A DNA stretch of 62,528 nt from Alphaproteobacteria bacterium (GCA_022820945.1 JAJEEP010000143.1:1-62528), one strand, 5' to 3'; positions 1 to 9,048 are shown, counted from the stretch's first letter. Notes: generated by a model from the sequence alone, not told the origin. Program-made: numbers and translations.

Positions 1-78
1 AGAAAGCAGGGCTGGAACATCATCGAAGCCCTGACCAGCCCATCGGATCGGCTCATCGCCACCGTCAAGTGCGCGTAA
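1..78 (+). CDS. C-terminal tail of an unidentified protein (possibly a transposase)
   Basis: The window opens inside a reading frame that gives 25 residues, starting RKQGWNIIEAL, and stops at TAA 76-78. The next coding sequence is in the same frame but lacks its N-terminus, which suggests a junction here. The tail resembles the end of some transposases, but I cannot assign a family. What lies upstream of the window would decide it. Confidence 0.3.
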   Translation, partial: RKQGWNIIEALTSPSDRLIATVKCA

Positions 79-678
79 GCCCGCCCGGCAAGGGCTCTCC
101 AACAGCGGAATTATGCCCATGAACCACCTGGGCAGTTACCAATTCAGTTCAGCCTCGATCCGTCCGTAGACAAGCAATGGTTCAAGTCGTTCGAAATCTC
201 GATCTATGGCAGAAGAAACTCTCTGGATTGGGAGGCCATAGACCGGCCGTCTGGCAGCTACGACATCGTCATCTGCAATCATGTTCTGGAACATATCGAA
301 GACGACCGCCGCGCGTTTCGAGAGATCATGCGAATTCTTGCGCCCTCGGGACTATTTCAATTCACGGTGCCGCTTCCCCAGACCCGCGCTGTCACGGAGG
401 AGTGGGGATATCCGGACCGTCCCCACGGTCACTATCGGTTGTATGGGAGAGACCTGATCGATCGTTTCGCCGAAGCCAAGCCGGGAACCGGGTTCCTGTG
501 CGTTCCATGCGTCGATCCCGTCACCGGAGAACCGGATTTCGTGTACTTCGCCTTTCTCGACGAGTGCCGGCTGAATGAGATTCGACCGGTGCTCGGCAAG
601 GCGTTCCCGTCACTGACGGTGAACGGGCACGATGAGTCGAGCACTTCGGCCAGGGTTCGTCACGCCGCGGATCGCTGA
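79..678 (+). pseudogene. N-terminally truncated class I SAM-dependent methyltransferase
   Basis: The frame is open from just after TAA 76-78 to TGA 676-678, with no in-frame ATG before 328. It encodes the second half of a class I methyltransferase fold: a YDIVICNHVLEHIEDD segment (the post-motif II 'D-x-V/I ... LEH' signature), then an REIMRILAPSGLF helix-strand. The Gly-rich SAM-binding motif I that should precede it is absent, so this is a 5'-truncated remnant or a re-started gene. The context of polysaccharide export genes fits an O-antigen methyltransferase. The last 47 bases overlap the possible upstream start of the permease. A short product from ATG 328 is possible but would not bind SAM. 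Confidence 0.6.
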
Positions 679-1528
679 GCGCGTGCAGAGCAGGCCCGTG
701 GGGCGGATAACCGCGGTGCAACAGGACCGCGCCGAAGCGCCCTCTCAGGCGGCCATGGCCTTGCTCGATCTCGCCCAGGGCGCGCGGGCGCATCATCTCT
801 GGTACCTGCTCGCCTGGCAGGACATCCGCCGGCTTTACCGGCGATCCGTCCTCGGGCCATTCTGGCTCACCGTCAGCATGGGCGCGCTGGTGGGAGTGCT
901 GGGGACGCTCTACGGCATGCTGTTCGAGGTGGACAGCGCTGACTACGTGCCCTTTCTCGCGCTGGGCTTCATCGTCTGGACGTTGATCTCGGGCGTCATC
1001 GGCGACGGCTGCAATGCCTTCATCAATGCGGAAGGCATCATCAAGCAGGTGGGCCTGCCGCTCTCGGTCCATGTGTATCGCCTGCTTTGGCACCACCTCA
1101 TCATCCTTGCTCACAATGCCGCCGTGTTCGCCGTCGTGGCCGCCGTCTTCGCGGTCTGGCCTGGCTGGACGGGCCTTCTTGCCCTGCCGGGCCTCGTGCT
1201 GCTCTGCCTCAACGGTCTCTGGGCGGGCTTGCTGCTCGGCATCCTCTCGGCCCGCTTCCGCGACGTGCCGCCGATCGTGACGAGCGTCGTGCGGATCTGC
1301 TTCTTCGTGACCCCGATCATCTGGATGCCGGAGCTGATGCCGGGGCGCCCCCTGGTGCTGCACGTCAATCCCTTCTTCCATCTGGTGGAGGTGGTGCGGG
1401 CGCCGCTGCTGGGGCAAGCGCCGGGGCTGGCATCCTGGATCGCGGTGCTGATCGTGACGGCGGCGGGCTGGCTCGCGACCTTCGCTCTCTTTCGTCGCTA
1501 CCGCCGGCGGATCGCATACTGGGTATGA
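632..1528 (+). CDS. ABC-2 type polysaccharide/O-antigen export permease (Wzm-like)
   Basis: This is an inner-membrane permease of 298 residues from ATG 632, or 257 from ATG 755 (MALLDLAQ...). The shorter form matches the usual Wzm length and removes a basic stretch that overlaps the methyltransferase remnant. The amphipathic LAWQDIRRLYRRSVLGPFW segment before the first helix is characteristic of polysaccharide ABC-2 permeases. About six hydrophobic segments follow, with the family's FxTPIIW-like turn seen as FFVTPIIWMPE and a late NPFFHLVEVVRAPLLG segment. It overlaps the ATPase gene by four bases (ATGA), so the two are translationally coupled and should form one exporter. The substrate is probably a rhamnose-containing glycan given the neighbours; this is inference. 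Confidence 0.85.
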   Translation: MSRALRPGFVTPRIAERVQSRPVGRITAVQQDRAEAPSQAAMALLDLAQGARAHHLWYLLAWQDIRRLYRRSVLGPFWLTVSMGALVGVLGTLYGMLFEVDSADYVPFLALGFIVWTLISGVIGDGCNAFINAEGIIKQVGLPLSVHVYRLLWHHLIILAHNAAVFAVVAAVFAVWPGWTGLLALPGLVLLCLNGLWAGLLLGILSARFRDVPPIVTSVVRICFFVTPIIWMPELMPGRPLVLHVNPFFHLVEVVRAPLLGQAPGLASWIAVLIVTAAGWLATFALFRRYRRRIAYWV

Positions 1529-2307
1529 GCGCCACGGTCAGCCTCCGGCTCGACGCGGTCACGGTCGACTTCCCCGTCTACAGTCCCGGCGCACGGTCCC
1601 TGAAGAAGCGACTGCTACATCGCGGCACGGGCGGGCGCATCGCGCAGGGCGCTGCCAAGGGGCTGCGGGTGCGCGCTCTCGAGGATGTGAGTCTTGCGTT
1701 GAAGCAGGGCGACCGCCTCGGCCTTGTCGGCCCCAACGGCGCGGGAAAGACCACGCTGCTGCGCGTTCTTGCGGGCGCTTACGAGCCCACGCGCGGACGC
1801 GTCGAGCGCCGCGGTCGTACGGCGCCGCTTCTGAACGTGTCCCTCGGCATGGACGGCGAAGCGACCGGCTACGAGAACATCATGACCCGAGGCCTGTACT
1901 TGGGCCTCCTGCCGGAGCAGGTGCGCGCGCGCATGGATGAGATTGCGGCGTTTACCGAGCTCGGCGATTACCTGGCGATGTCGGTGCACACGTATTCGGC
2001 GGGCATGCGGCTCCGGCTCGCCTTCGCGGTGTGCACCAGTTTCGATCCTGAGATCTTGCTGATGGACGAGTGGTTGAGCATGGGCGATCGAGCGTTCGTC
2101 GAAAAGGCGAAACGCCGGCTCGAACAGTTTGTGAAGCGCGCCGGAATACTGGTGCTCGCCTCGCAGAACACTTCGCTGCTTCGGCGAGTCTGTTCCGCGG
2201 GCGTCTTTCTCGTCGGAGGAAGAGTCAAATGTTTCGGATCGATCGACGAAGTGCTGCGCATGTACCAGGAATCACACAGTTGTAATGTTCCATATTTCCA
2301 CGAATAA
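1525..2307 (+). CDS. ABC transporter ATP-binding protein for polysaccharide export (Wzt-like)
   Basis: This is the cytoplasmic ATPase partner of the preceding permease, 260 residues from ATG 1525, whose start overlaps the permease stop as ATGA. Walker A is GPNGAGKTT, the signature loop is YSAGMRLRLAF (the degenerate 'SxGM' form usual in Wzt/TagH/KpsT-type ATPases), and Walker B is ILLMDEWL. The N-terminal VDFPVYSPGARSLKKRLL stretch is also typical of this subfamily. The protein ends shortly after the ATPase domain, without the C-terminal carbohydrate-binding domain found in some Wzt proteins. This suggests export not gated by a terminal sugar modification. Confidence 0.9.
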   Translation: MSATVSLRLDAVTVDFPVYSPGARSLKKRLLHRGTGGRIAQGAAKGLRVRALEDVSLALKQGDRLGLVGPNGAGKTTLLRVLAGAYEPTRGRVERRGRTAPLLNVSLGMDGEATGYENIMTRGLYLGLLPEQVRARMDEIAAFTELGDYLAMSVHTYSAGMRLRLAFAVCTSFDPEILLMDEWLSMGDRAFVEKAKRRLEQFVKRAGILVLASQNTSLLRRVCSAGVFLVGGRVKCFGSIDEVLRMYQESHSCNVPYFHE

Positions 2308-2417
2308 GTGGCGCATTTTATGCAATGATCCCAATCAAATTACTATTGACTACGCACACTTTTATCCTACACGATGCGCGTCTCATAATGTCTCGAATAT
2401 CCTCGGAATAACCCGCC
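2308..2417 (+). other. AT-rich intergenic gap before the large glycosyltransferase
   Basis: This 110-base stretch is strikingly AT-rich compared with the flanks. A TTGACT hexamer lies at 2346-2351, but no good -10 box sits at normal spacing; TATCCT at 2363-2368 is only 11 bases away. A promoter is plausible but not demonstrated. The composition shift coincides with the lower-GC glycosyltransferase that follows. Confidence 0.3.
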
Positions 2418-5400
2418 TTGAGTCCTTCAGGAATCGGTGAGAGCAACCTCGATGGGCCTCGCTCCAGGTCTGCGCTTCTTGCACTTGACGCGCCTCGATC
2501 CAGAGCCGGTGCCAATACCGCTGCGCGGTCTGAAGGGCGGAACGACGGACAGGCGACGTGCAATAGCCCTGAGGCAACGATCCATGCCCTTCGAGCGACA
2601 ATCGAGGCTCACGCAGCCACCATCAAGGCCCACGAGGCGGCCATAGGGGCCCGGGATGCCGCCATTCGCGACCTCCTGAGCTCCACCAGTTGGAGGGTCA
2701 CCGCCCCGCTTCGGACCGCGTCCCGCACCCTCAGCTTGAGTCGCCGCGCTCTTCGGAGGGCACTCAAACAAGTATATCGGCTGGGCACAGGACGGCTTTC
2801 ACGTGCCGCACGTTTCGCTCGTGTCACATCGGGCGCGAGGGTCGAGCCGCGTCATAGCGAACGCGCGATCGAACTGCTGAACCCTGTCTCGGAAATAGTT
2901 CGCGAAAGCAGAAGACAGCATATCGCAAGAGAATTCTCGCATCCTCTTCCACACCTTCAGGGGAAGAGACTCAAGGTAAGCGTTATCGCGTGGGACCTGG
3001 CACATAATCCTTTGGGTCGAGCCTATATGCTCGCCGACATGCTGCGACACGAATACGATGTCGAGCTGATTGGCGCGATTTTTCCCGATTTCGGCGACGA
3101 TGTCTGGAAGCCCTTGCGTGATTGCAATCGCGTTACTATCAAATGCGTTCCCGGCGCCCGCTTCCCTGCTTATTTCGGAACGATGCAAGCCATTGCCTCG
3201 GATATCGAAGGCGATGTGCTTTACGTGTCAAAGCCGAGGCTTCCGAGTCTGGACCTGGCCGTCCTGGCCAAGCTGAAGAGAAACAGGCCGATTATCCTCG
3301 ACATAGACGACCACGAGCTCAGTTTCTTCGGGAACGAATACCCCTTGACTCTTGAGCAGCTGAGGATTGGGAACGGCACCTTGGATACCTGCGTTCCATA
3401 TGGCGAAGCCTGGACCCGATATTGTGAAACGCTGACCCCGTTGGTCGATGGCATTACCGTATCGAACGAGCAGCTCAAGGCAAGGTACGGCGGCATCGTT
3501 CTGCCCCATGTGCGAGACCAGTCCGACTTCGACCCGGCCATATATCCTCGCGAGACGATCCGCCGCGCGCTTGGCTTCGGGCCTGAAGACAAGGTTATCC
3601 TGTTTGCAGGCACCCCACGCAAGCACAAGGGACTCGCGCGCGTCATCGCAGCGCTGGGCGAGCTGGATCGGCCAACGTACAAGCTTCTGGTTGTCGGTTC
3701 ACACACCGATGGCACCGCGGCCAGACTGCTTCGGAGCGTCGACCCGCGCCGCACCACCCTGGTTCACGACGTTCCGTTCTCCGATCTGCCCGGTTATCTC
3801 TGTGCCGCCGACCTGGTTCCTCTACTTCAAGACGAAGATGACCCGACGTCGGCCTTTCAAATGCCCGCCAAGTTCACGGACGCGCTGGCCATGGGCATTC
3901 CCATGGTCGCGAGCAACGTACCGCCCCTGATCGACGCCGCGAACGACGGCCTTGTGGAATTGCTGGGAAACGCAACGCCGGCGCAAAAGATCGACGAAAT
4001 ATTCTCGAACTGGGCAAGCCGGAAGAAACACGCCGCTGAGAATCGCAGCAGGTTTCGCAGTGACTACAGCTATGCGGGCAATCTTGCCAGGCTAACGCAG
4101 TTGATCGAGGCGCACGCGGGCCGTCCCAAACCGGTACCGGATGCGTTCCGCGATCTCGTCGACTACCAACGAAACGTATTTTCCACCGCCACTACGCCTC
4201 GCCAAGTTGTCCCCAACGTCGTTCTGCCTGGCGATCCGGCCTCGGCGACAGCAGCCGCGAGGGCGGCAGCGGTTCGGCGCAGAGCGGAACGGGCGACGCT
4301 GCGAACGCAAAGATCGTACGTCGATGACAAATTGGACGTGGTCTTTTTCTGGAAGCAGAACGATACGGGGATTTACGGCAGGCGCCAGGACATGATGGTC
4401 AAGTACCTGGCGCGGGACCCTCGGATTAGCCGAGTCTTCCACTTCGACGCTCCGGTGGGCCTTTTCCATTTTGCACGTCTCGCATCCAAGACGGCGCGTG
4501 GCGGACGATACAGCCACGCGCGACTGGTGGCCCGGGAAACCCTGAGACGGCGTCTCGGGCTCGTCGATCAGGGCAAGATCAAATTCAGCACCTTCATCCA
4601 CTTCTCCAACCGCCACGGTACAGGGGCGTTCAAACAAGTGCTCCCGGTGGAGGCGGACTATTTGGATTTCCTGGGACGATTTTTCAAGCGTCATGGGGTC
4701 GGGCAACGGCAAACCGTTCTCTGGGTTTGCCCCGTGAACTTTCTCTATTCGCAAATTGAGGAGCGGTTTAACCCGGACATCGTCGTGGCCGATGTCATCG
4801 ACGACGAGCGAACCTGGAATGTCACCTCAGCGTACAGGGACCGGCTGAGCCGCAACTATGAAGAGGTGTTGGCGGGAAGCGACCTCGTTCTTACCAACTG
4901 CCAAGGCGTTCTTCAGAGCATGCATGCGTTTTCGGACAACATCCATCTGCTGCCGAACGCCGCCGAGCTGCTGGAAGAGGAGGCGAAGCACTGGCCCAAA
5001 CCGCCGGAGCTCAGGCATTTGTCGGGTCCGGTGATCGGATACGTCGGCAATCTGGATATCGCGCGCATCGACCTTGCCCTCTTCAGAGACGCGGTGAGTC
5101 AGTGCCTTGGCTGGAATTTCGTCTTCATCGGCTCCATGCATAAAGGCGACGAGATCAGGGAATTGGAAACATGCGGGAATGTTCATTTCCTGGGGGTTCG
5201 GGTCTACGAGCAAGCGCTTCGCTACATTCGACATTTCGACGTGGCAATCGTGCCGCATCTGGATAACGAACTGACGAGACACATGAATCCCCTAAAGCTG
5301 TATGTCTATCATTCTCTGATGGTGCCGGTCGTCTCTACAGCGATAGAGAATATCGGGAATTTCGGCGAGTTCGTACGCGTCGCACGGTCGCCGCAAGAGT

Positions 5401-5579
5401 TCGCGCACGCCATCGACGACTGCCTCCGCAACGACCCGCTCGCAATGGATCGTCCGCGCTTACGCAAGGTTCTCAAGGAGAACTCATGGCCGGAACGTGT
5501 CATGCGTGTGCTCGAACTGATCGAGCGCGAATTTTCTGGGTCGCAGAGATTTGCAGTAGGAGGAAATTCACATGATTAG
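2418..5579 (+). CDS. Large two-domain glycosyltransferase (tandem GT-B, GT4-like) with N-terminal heptad repeats
   Basis: This is a cytoplasmic glycosyltransferase of 1053 residues. The start is TTG 2418, just after an in-frame stop at 2409-2411; there is no ATG before the first catalytic domain. Order: a disordered N-terminus; five heptads at residues 53-87 (ATIHALR, ATIEAHA, ATIKAHE, AAIGARD, AAIRDLL); a TSWRVTAPLR motif common at the N-terminus of polysaccharide glycosyltransferases; a first GT-B domain at about 170-560 (KVSVIAWD start, ILFAGTPRKHKGL donor-domain strand, FTDALAMGIPMVAS loop); and a second GT-B domain at about 650-1040 (VIGYVGNLDIARID, NPLKLYVYHSLMVPVV). Two catalytic units suggest two successive sugar additions. 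Visibly lower GC than its neighbours suggests transfer. It overlaps rfbC by eight bases. Confidence 0.8.
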   Translation: MSPSGIGESNLDGPRSRSALLALDAPRSRAGANTAARSEGRNDGQATCNSPEATIHALRATIEAHAATIKAHEAAIGARDAAIRDLLSSTSWRVTAPLRTASRTLSLSRRALRRALKQVYRLGTGRLSRAARFARVTSGARVEPRHSERAIELLNPVSEIVRESRRQHIAREFSHPLPHLQGKRLKVSVIAWDLAHNPLGRAYMLADMLRHEYDVELIGAIFPDFGDDVWKPLRDCNRVTIKCVPGARFPAYFGTMQAIASDIEGDVLYVSKPRLPSLDLAVLAKLKRNRPIILDIDDHELSFFGNEYPLTLEQLRIGNGTLDTCVPYGEAWTRYCETLTPLVDGITVSNEQLKARYGGIVLPHVRDQSDFDPAIYPRETIRRALGFGPEDKVILFAGTPRKHKGLARVIAALGELDRPTYKLLVVGSHTDGTAARLLRSVDPRRTTLVHDVPFSDLPGYLCAADLVPLLQDEDDPTSAFQMPAKFTDALAMGIPMVASNVPPLIDAANDGLVELLGNATPAQKIDEIFSNWASRKKHAAENRSRFRSDYSYAGNLARLTQLIEAHAGRPKPVPDAFRDLVDYQRNVFSTATTPRQVVPNVVLPGDPASATAAARAAAVRRRAERATLRTQRSYVDDKLDVVFFWKQNDTGIYGRRQDMMVKYLARDPRISRVFHFDAPVGLFHFARLASKTARGGRYSHARLVARETLRRRLGLVDQGKIKFSTFIHFSNRHGTGAFKQVLPVEADYLDFLGRFFKRHGVGQRQTVLWVCPVNFLYSQIEERFNPDIVVADVIDDERTWNVTSAYRDRLSRNYEEVLAGSDLVLTNCQGVLQSMHAFSDNIHLLPNAAELLEEEAKHWPKPPELRHLSGPVIGYVGNLDIARIDLALFRDAVSQCLGWNFVFIGSMHKGDEIRELETCGNVHFLGVRVYEQALRYIRHFDVAIVPHLDNELTRHMNPLKLYVYHSLMVPVVSTAIENIGNFGEFVRVARSPQEFAHAIDDCLRNDPLAMDRPRLRKVLKENSWPERVMRVLELIEREFSGSQRFAVGGNSHD

Positions 5580-6120
5580 TTCGTCGCAGCTTGGCGTAAA
5601 GATTCTGACTCCTAGAAAGAACTACGACCGCCGTGGGTATTTTTCGGAAGTTTACAAGAAAAAGGAGTTCGCGGAGGCAGGGTTCGAAATCGACTTCGTG
5701 CAGGACAGCCATTCCTTCTCGGCGCAGAAAGGAACGGTGCGAGGGTTGCACTTTCAGGTGCCGCCATTCGCCCCGCACAAGCTGGTGCGGGTGATACGCG
5801 GGGCAGCGTTCGATGTCGTTGTGGACTTGCGACGATCTTCATCCAGGTACGGCCGGCATGAGAGTGTCGTTCTATCCGCTTCAACGTGGAATCAGGTCCT
5901 CGTTCCCATCGGATTTGCGCACGGGCTGATGACCTTGGAAGCCGACACCGAGGTTCTCTACAAGGTCAGCGATTACTATTCGCCGGCTCACGACAAGGGC
6001 CTGCTGTGGAACGATCCGGTGTTGGGTATCCAATGGCCGCTCCCGGTGGAAGAGGTCCTGCTCTCCGAAAGGGATCGGGGCCATCCAGGGCTCGTGGAAC
6101 TCGAGAGCCCGTTCACATAG
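5572..6120 (+). CDS. rfbC: dTDP-4-dehydrorhamnose 3,5-epimerase
   Basis: The enzyme epimerises C3 and C5 of dTDP-4-keto-6-deoxyglucose, the third step of dTDP-L-rhamnose synthesis. At 182 residues it has normal RmlC length. The cupin-fold landmarks are in order: RGYFSEVY, QDSHSFS, VRGLHFQ with the catalytic His, GFAHGLM, and VLYKVSDYYSP with the conserved Tyr. A clear Shine-Dalgarno (AGGAGG, around 5558-5563) precedes ATG 5572, inside the end of the glycosyltransferase gene. It forms a tight rightward operon with rfbB and rfbD. Confidence 0.95.
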   Translation: MISSSQLGVKILTPRKNYDRRGYFSEVYKKKEFAEAGFEIDFVQDSHSFSAQKGTVRGLHFQVPPFAPHKLVRVIRGAAFDVVVDLRRSSSRYGRHESVVLSASTWNQVLVPIGFAHGLMTLEADTEVLYKVSDYYSPAHDKGLLWNDPVLGIQWPLPVEEVLLSERDRGHPGLVELESPFT

Positions 6121-6162
6121 CGCGAGCGGCCGGTGACCAATTGCAGCGGCAGGGGAGAAGGC

Positions 6163-7224
6163 GTGAAACGAATACTGGTGACCGGTGGGGCGGGCTTCAT
6201 CGGCTCCTGTGTGGTACGGCGCCTGGTGGAAGCTGGCAACATGGTCGTGACCGTGGACCTGCTGACCTATGCAGGGCACGCCGAGAGCCTCGGCACGGCT
6301 CTGGATGTGCCAAACCATCGCTTCGAACACGCCGATATCCGCGACCGCCGCGCCGTGCGCCGGATCATGGGCCTGGCGCGGCCGCATGCGGTGATCCACC
6401 TCGCAGCCGAATCCCATGTGGACCGTTCAATCGACAGTCCCCTGGAATTCGTGACCACCAACGTGCAGGGGACGGTGGCGCTGCTCGAGGCCGCGACCGA
6501 TTACTGGAGCGGCTTGGGGAACACGGCACGGCGGCGATTCCGCTTCCTGCATGTGTCGACCGACGAGGTCTGCGGCTCCCTCGGCTCCGAGGGAGCGTTC
6601 AGTGAAAGCACGCCGCACCGACCGAACTCGCCCTACGCGGCGAGCAAGGCGGCCTCCGATCACTTTGCGAGAGCATGGCATCGGTCCTTCGGCCTGCCGG
6701 TGGCGATCAGCCACTGCTCCAACAATTACGGCCCCTACCAGATGCCGGAGAAGCTGGTTCCCGTCGTCATCCTGGCCGCCCTGGAGGGAAGACCGATCCC
6801 GGTCTACGGCGACGGCGAGAACGTGCGCGACTGGCTCTTCGTCGAAGACCATGCGCGCGCGCTGGAGCTCATCCTGAAGAAGGGAATGTCCGGCGAGGTC
6901 TACAACGTCGGCGCGGAGGCAGAGATGACTAATATTCGTCTCGTGCGGGCGATCTGCGCTCGGATGGACACGCTGTTGCCCGAGAGCCCCCATCGTCCCC
7001 ACGCCGATCTCATCGAATTCGTCGCAGATCGCCCGGGACACGACCGCCGCTACGCTATCGATTCCAGCCGCGTGCGCCGCGAGCTGGGATGGCAGCCCGC
7101 CGTCGACTTGCAGGAAGGCCTGGACCTCACCGTGCGCTGGTATCTCGAGAACCGCTGGTGGTGGCGGGGGATCCGCGACGGGGGTTTCGAAGACCGCCGG
7201 CGTCAGGGTTTGCGGTTCGGATGA
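6163..7224 (+). CDS. rfbB: dTDP-glucose 4,6-dehydratase
   Basis: This is an NAD-dependent extended SDR that converts dTDP-glucose to dTDP-4-keto-6-deoxyglucose. I chose GTG 6163 (VKRILVTGGAGFIGS), preceded by AGGGGAG at 6151-6157; an upstream GTG 6133 would add ten unlikely residues. Landmarks: the TGGAGFIG nucleotide motif, the STDEVCG loop holding the Thr-Asp-Glu catalytic set, YAASK as the YxxxK motif, HCSNNYGPYQ, and RDWLFVEDHARA. The 353-residue length is normal for RmlB. Its product feeds the flanking RfbC and RfbD. Confidence 0.95.
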   Translation: MKRILVTGGAGFIGSCVVRRLVEAGNMVVTVDLLTYAGHAESLGTALDVPNHRFEHADIRDRRAVRRIMGLARPHAVIHLAAESHVDRSIDSPLEFVTTNVQGTVALLEAATDYWSGLGNTARRRFRFLHVSTDEVCGSLGSEGAFSESTPHRPNSPYAASKAASDHFARAWHRSFGLPVAISHCSNNYGPYQMPEKLVPVVILAALEGRPIPVYGDGENVRDWLFVEDHARALELILKKGMSGEVYNVGAEAEMTNIRLVRAICARMDTLLPESPHRPHADLIEFVADRPGHDRRYAIDSSRVRRELGWQPAVDLQEGLDLTVRWYLENRWWWRGIRDGGFEDRRRQGLRFG

Positions 7225-7228
7225 TCTG

Positions 7229-8116
7229 ATGCGTCGGAGGGTGCTGCTGTTCGGTCCGCATGGCCAGCTTGGGCACGACGTTCTTCGTGTGCACGCGCAA
7301 TTGGGGGACCCCTTCGACCTCGTGCCCATCCCGCGCGAGACGCTGAATCTGACGGCTTCGGGGTCGATCGATCGCCTCCTTGGTAGTCTGCGCTTCGACG
7401 CCCTGATCAATTGCGCGGCCTACACCCAGGTGGACTTGGCCGAAGACGACGCCACGGGCGCCTTCGCGGTCAACACGCGTGCAGTGCAGGCGATGGCGCG
7501 GGTCTGCGCCGGCAAGCGGGCCCGGCTCCTCCATGTCAGCACCGATTACGTATTCGGCGGCGACGCGGCGCGGCGTCGGCCGCTGCAGGAGGACGACCCG
7601 ACCGCGCCGGTCAATGTCTACGGCGCCTCCAAGGCGATGGGAGAGGCCCGCGCGTGCCTCGAAACCGACGACGTCGTCATTCTTCGTACGGCCTCCCTGT
7701 TCGGGGTGGCGGGAGCGGGTGGCAACGGCGACAACGTCGTCGAGACAATGATCCGCGCCGTTCGGGAGACGGGGCGGCTCCGGGCCGTGGACGACCGGAG
7801 TATGTCCGCGACTGCAACGGCCGATGTCGCCTGCGTCGCGATGCGCATGCTGACGGAAGGTTGCGCGCCCGGAACCTATCACGTCGTCAATTCCGGTTCG
7901 GCAACCTGGTTCGAGTTTGCTCGGGAACTGGTTCGCTGCGCGGGCGTGGCAGCGGATGTCGTGCCCTGTACTTCCGAGGATTACCCGGTGCGCGCGCCTC
8001 GCCCGCGCTACAGCGTTCTCGACAACGCCAAGGTCGTTGCGGCCTTCGGCGCCATGCCGGCCTGGCAGGACGCACTGGAGCGGTACCTGCGCGCCACGCA
8101 GCAGCTCGTGCGATAG
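7229..8116 (+). CDS. rfbD: dTDP-4-dehydrorhamnose reductase
   Basis: The enzyme catalyses the last step to dTDP-L-rhamnose, an NAD(P)H-dependent reduction at C4. It has 295 residues and starts at ATG 7229, five bases after the rfbB stop. Rossmann motif GPHGQLGHDV, INCAAYTQVDLAE, STDYVFGG and YGASK are typical of RmlD. The operon would normally be completed by rfbA; only a remnant of that gene follows. Confidence 0.95.
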   Translation: MRRRVLLFGPHGQLGHDVLRVHAQLGDPFDLVPIPRETLNLTASGSIDRLLGSLRFDALINCAAYTQVDLAEDDATGAFAVNTRAVQAMARVCAGKRARLLHVSTDYVFGGDAARRRPLQEDDPTAPVNVYGASKAMGEARACLETDDVVILRTASLFGVAGAGGNGDNVVETMIRAVRETGRLRAVDDRSMSATATADVACVAMRMLTEGCAPGTYHVVNSGSATWFEFARELVRCAGVAADVVPCTSEDYPVRAPRPRYSVLDNAKVVAAFGAMPAWQDALERYLRATQQLVR

Positions 8117-8184
8117 GCGGCCGCGGGCACGATGCGAATCGCCGCAGGATGCGCGAAACCGATAGTCAGGCGTTGGGGCGCGGA

Positions 8185-8211
8185 ATGAAGGGCATCGTCC
8201 TCGCCGGCGGT
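8185..8211 (+). pseudogene. rfbA: Remnant of rfbA (first codons of glucose-1-phosphate thymidylyltransferase)
   Basis: ATG 8185 begins MKGIVLAGG, the near-invariant first residues of RfbA. After nine codons the similarity ends: where SGTRL should follow the frame reads VGDARPPG. From base 8210, in another frame, the sequence is a glycosyltransferase interior. I read this as a deletion that removed almost all of rfbA and the 5' end of the next gene. It has normal operon spacing after rfbD. Confidence 0.7.
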
Positions 8212-8953
8212 GTCGGCGACGCTCGCCCGCCGGGCGGAGACGGCGCAACGCCTTCGCCTTATCAGCGGTCATGGCAATATCGGATTCGCGGGCGGCTGCA
8301 ACCTGGGAGCGCGAGAGGCGCGGGGACGTCACTTGCTGCTGCTTAACCCGGATTGCCGCCTCAATCCCGGCGCGGTTCCGTCGCTATTGGCGGAAGCTGC
8401 CGCGCTCGGCGACGATTGGATGCTCGGCTGGCGCGTGCGCAATCCCGACGGCACCGACCAACGCGGGTCACGGCGGGCGTTGCTAACCCCGGTCACCGCG
8501 CTGGTCGAAGCGTTCCGGCTCGACAGGGTCTCGCCCACGCTCTTCCGGCACCATCGGCTCAGCCAACACGAGGCCGCGCTCCCCGAGGGCACCGCGAGCG
8601 TACCTGCTGTCAGCGGCGCCTGCATGATGTTGCCGGCCGCGACCTATCGCGCAGCCGGCGGCATGGACGAAGGCTACTTCCTGCACGTCGAAGATCTCGA
8701 CCTTTGCCTACGGCTACATCGGGCCGGAGTCCCCACCTATTTCGTACCCCACGTGGAGGCGGTCCATCACGGGAGCACGAGCCGCGCGCACCCGCTGCTG
8801 ATCGAGTGGTACAAGACCCGTGGCTTTCTCCGCTACTTCGGGCTGCACTACGGCAGGCTCCGATTGCTGCCTGTGCTGGCGCCGTTGGCGGTGGCGATCC
8901 TCGGCCGTTTGGGCCTCCGGGTCATGCAGTCACTCTGCCGTCCCGCCGGGTGA
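8210..8953 (+). pseudogene. Family 2 glycosyltransferase lacking its N-terminus (rhamnosyltransferase type)
   Basis: The frame is open from 8189; GTG 8210 is the first plausible start and gives 247 residues. GT2 landmarks present: GNIGFAGGCNLGA, LLLLNPDCRL (the DxD-equivalent region), VSGACMMLPAATYRAAGGMDEGYF, and HVEDLDLCLRLHRAG (the ED acid/base motif). Missing is the first beta-strand region (a VVIVTYN-like start and the following VDNxSxDGS loop) that binds the nucleotide. The protein is therefore probably inactive unless it folds without this half. It may still be expressed, since the rfbA Shine-Dalgarno region survives. Confidence 0.7.
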
Positions 8954-9048
8954 AGCAGCGGGCTTCGCGCGCCGGCGGTCCTCATCCACCTTAACTGTTC
9001 CGCCAAATGCTACGGAGGGGTGCCACGGGCCGCGCGCGTGGTAAGAAC

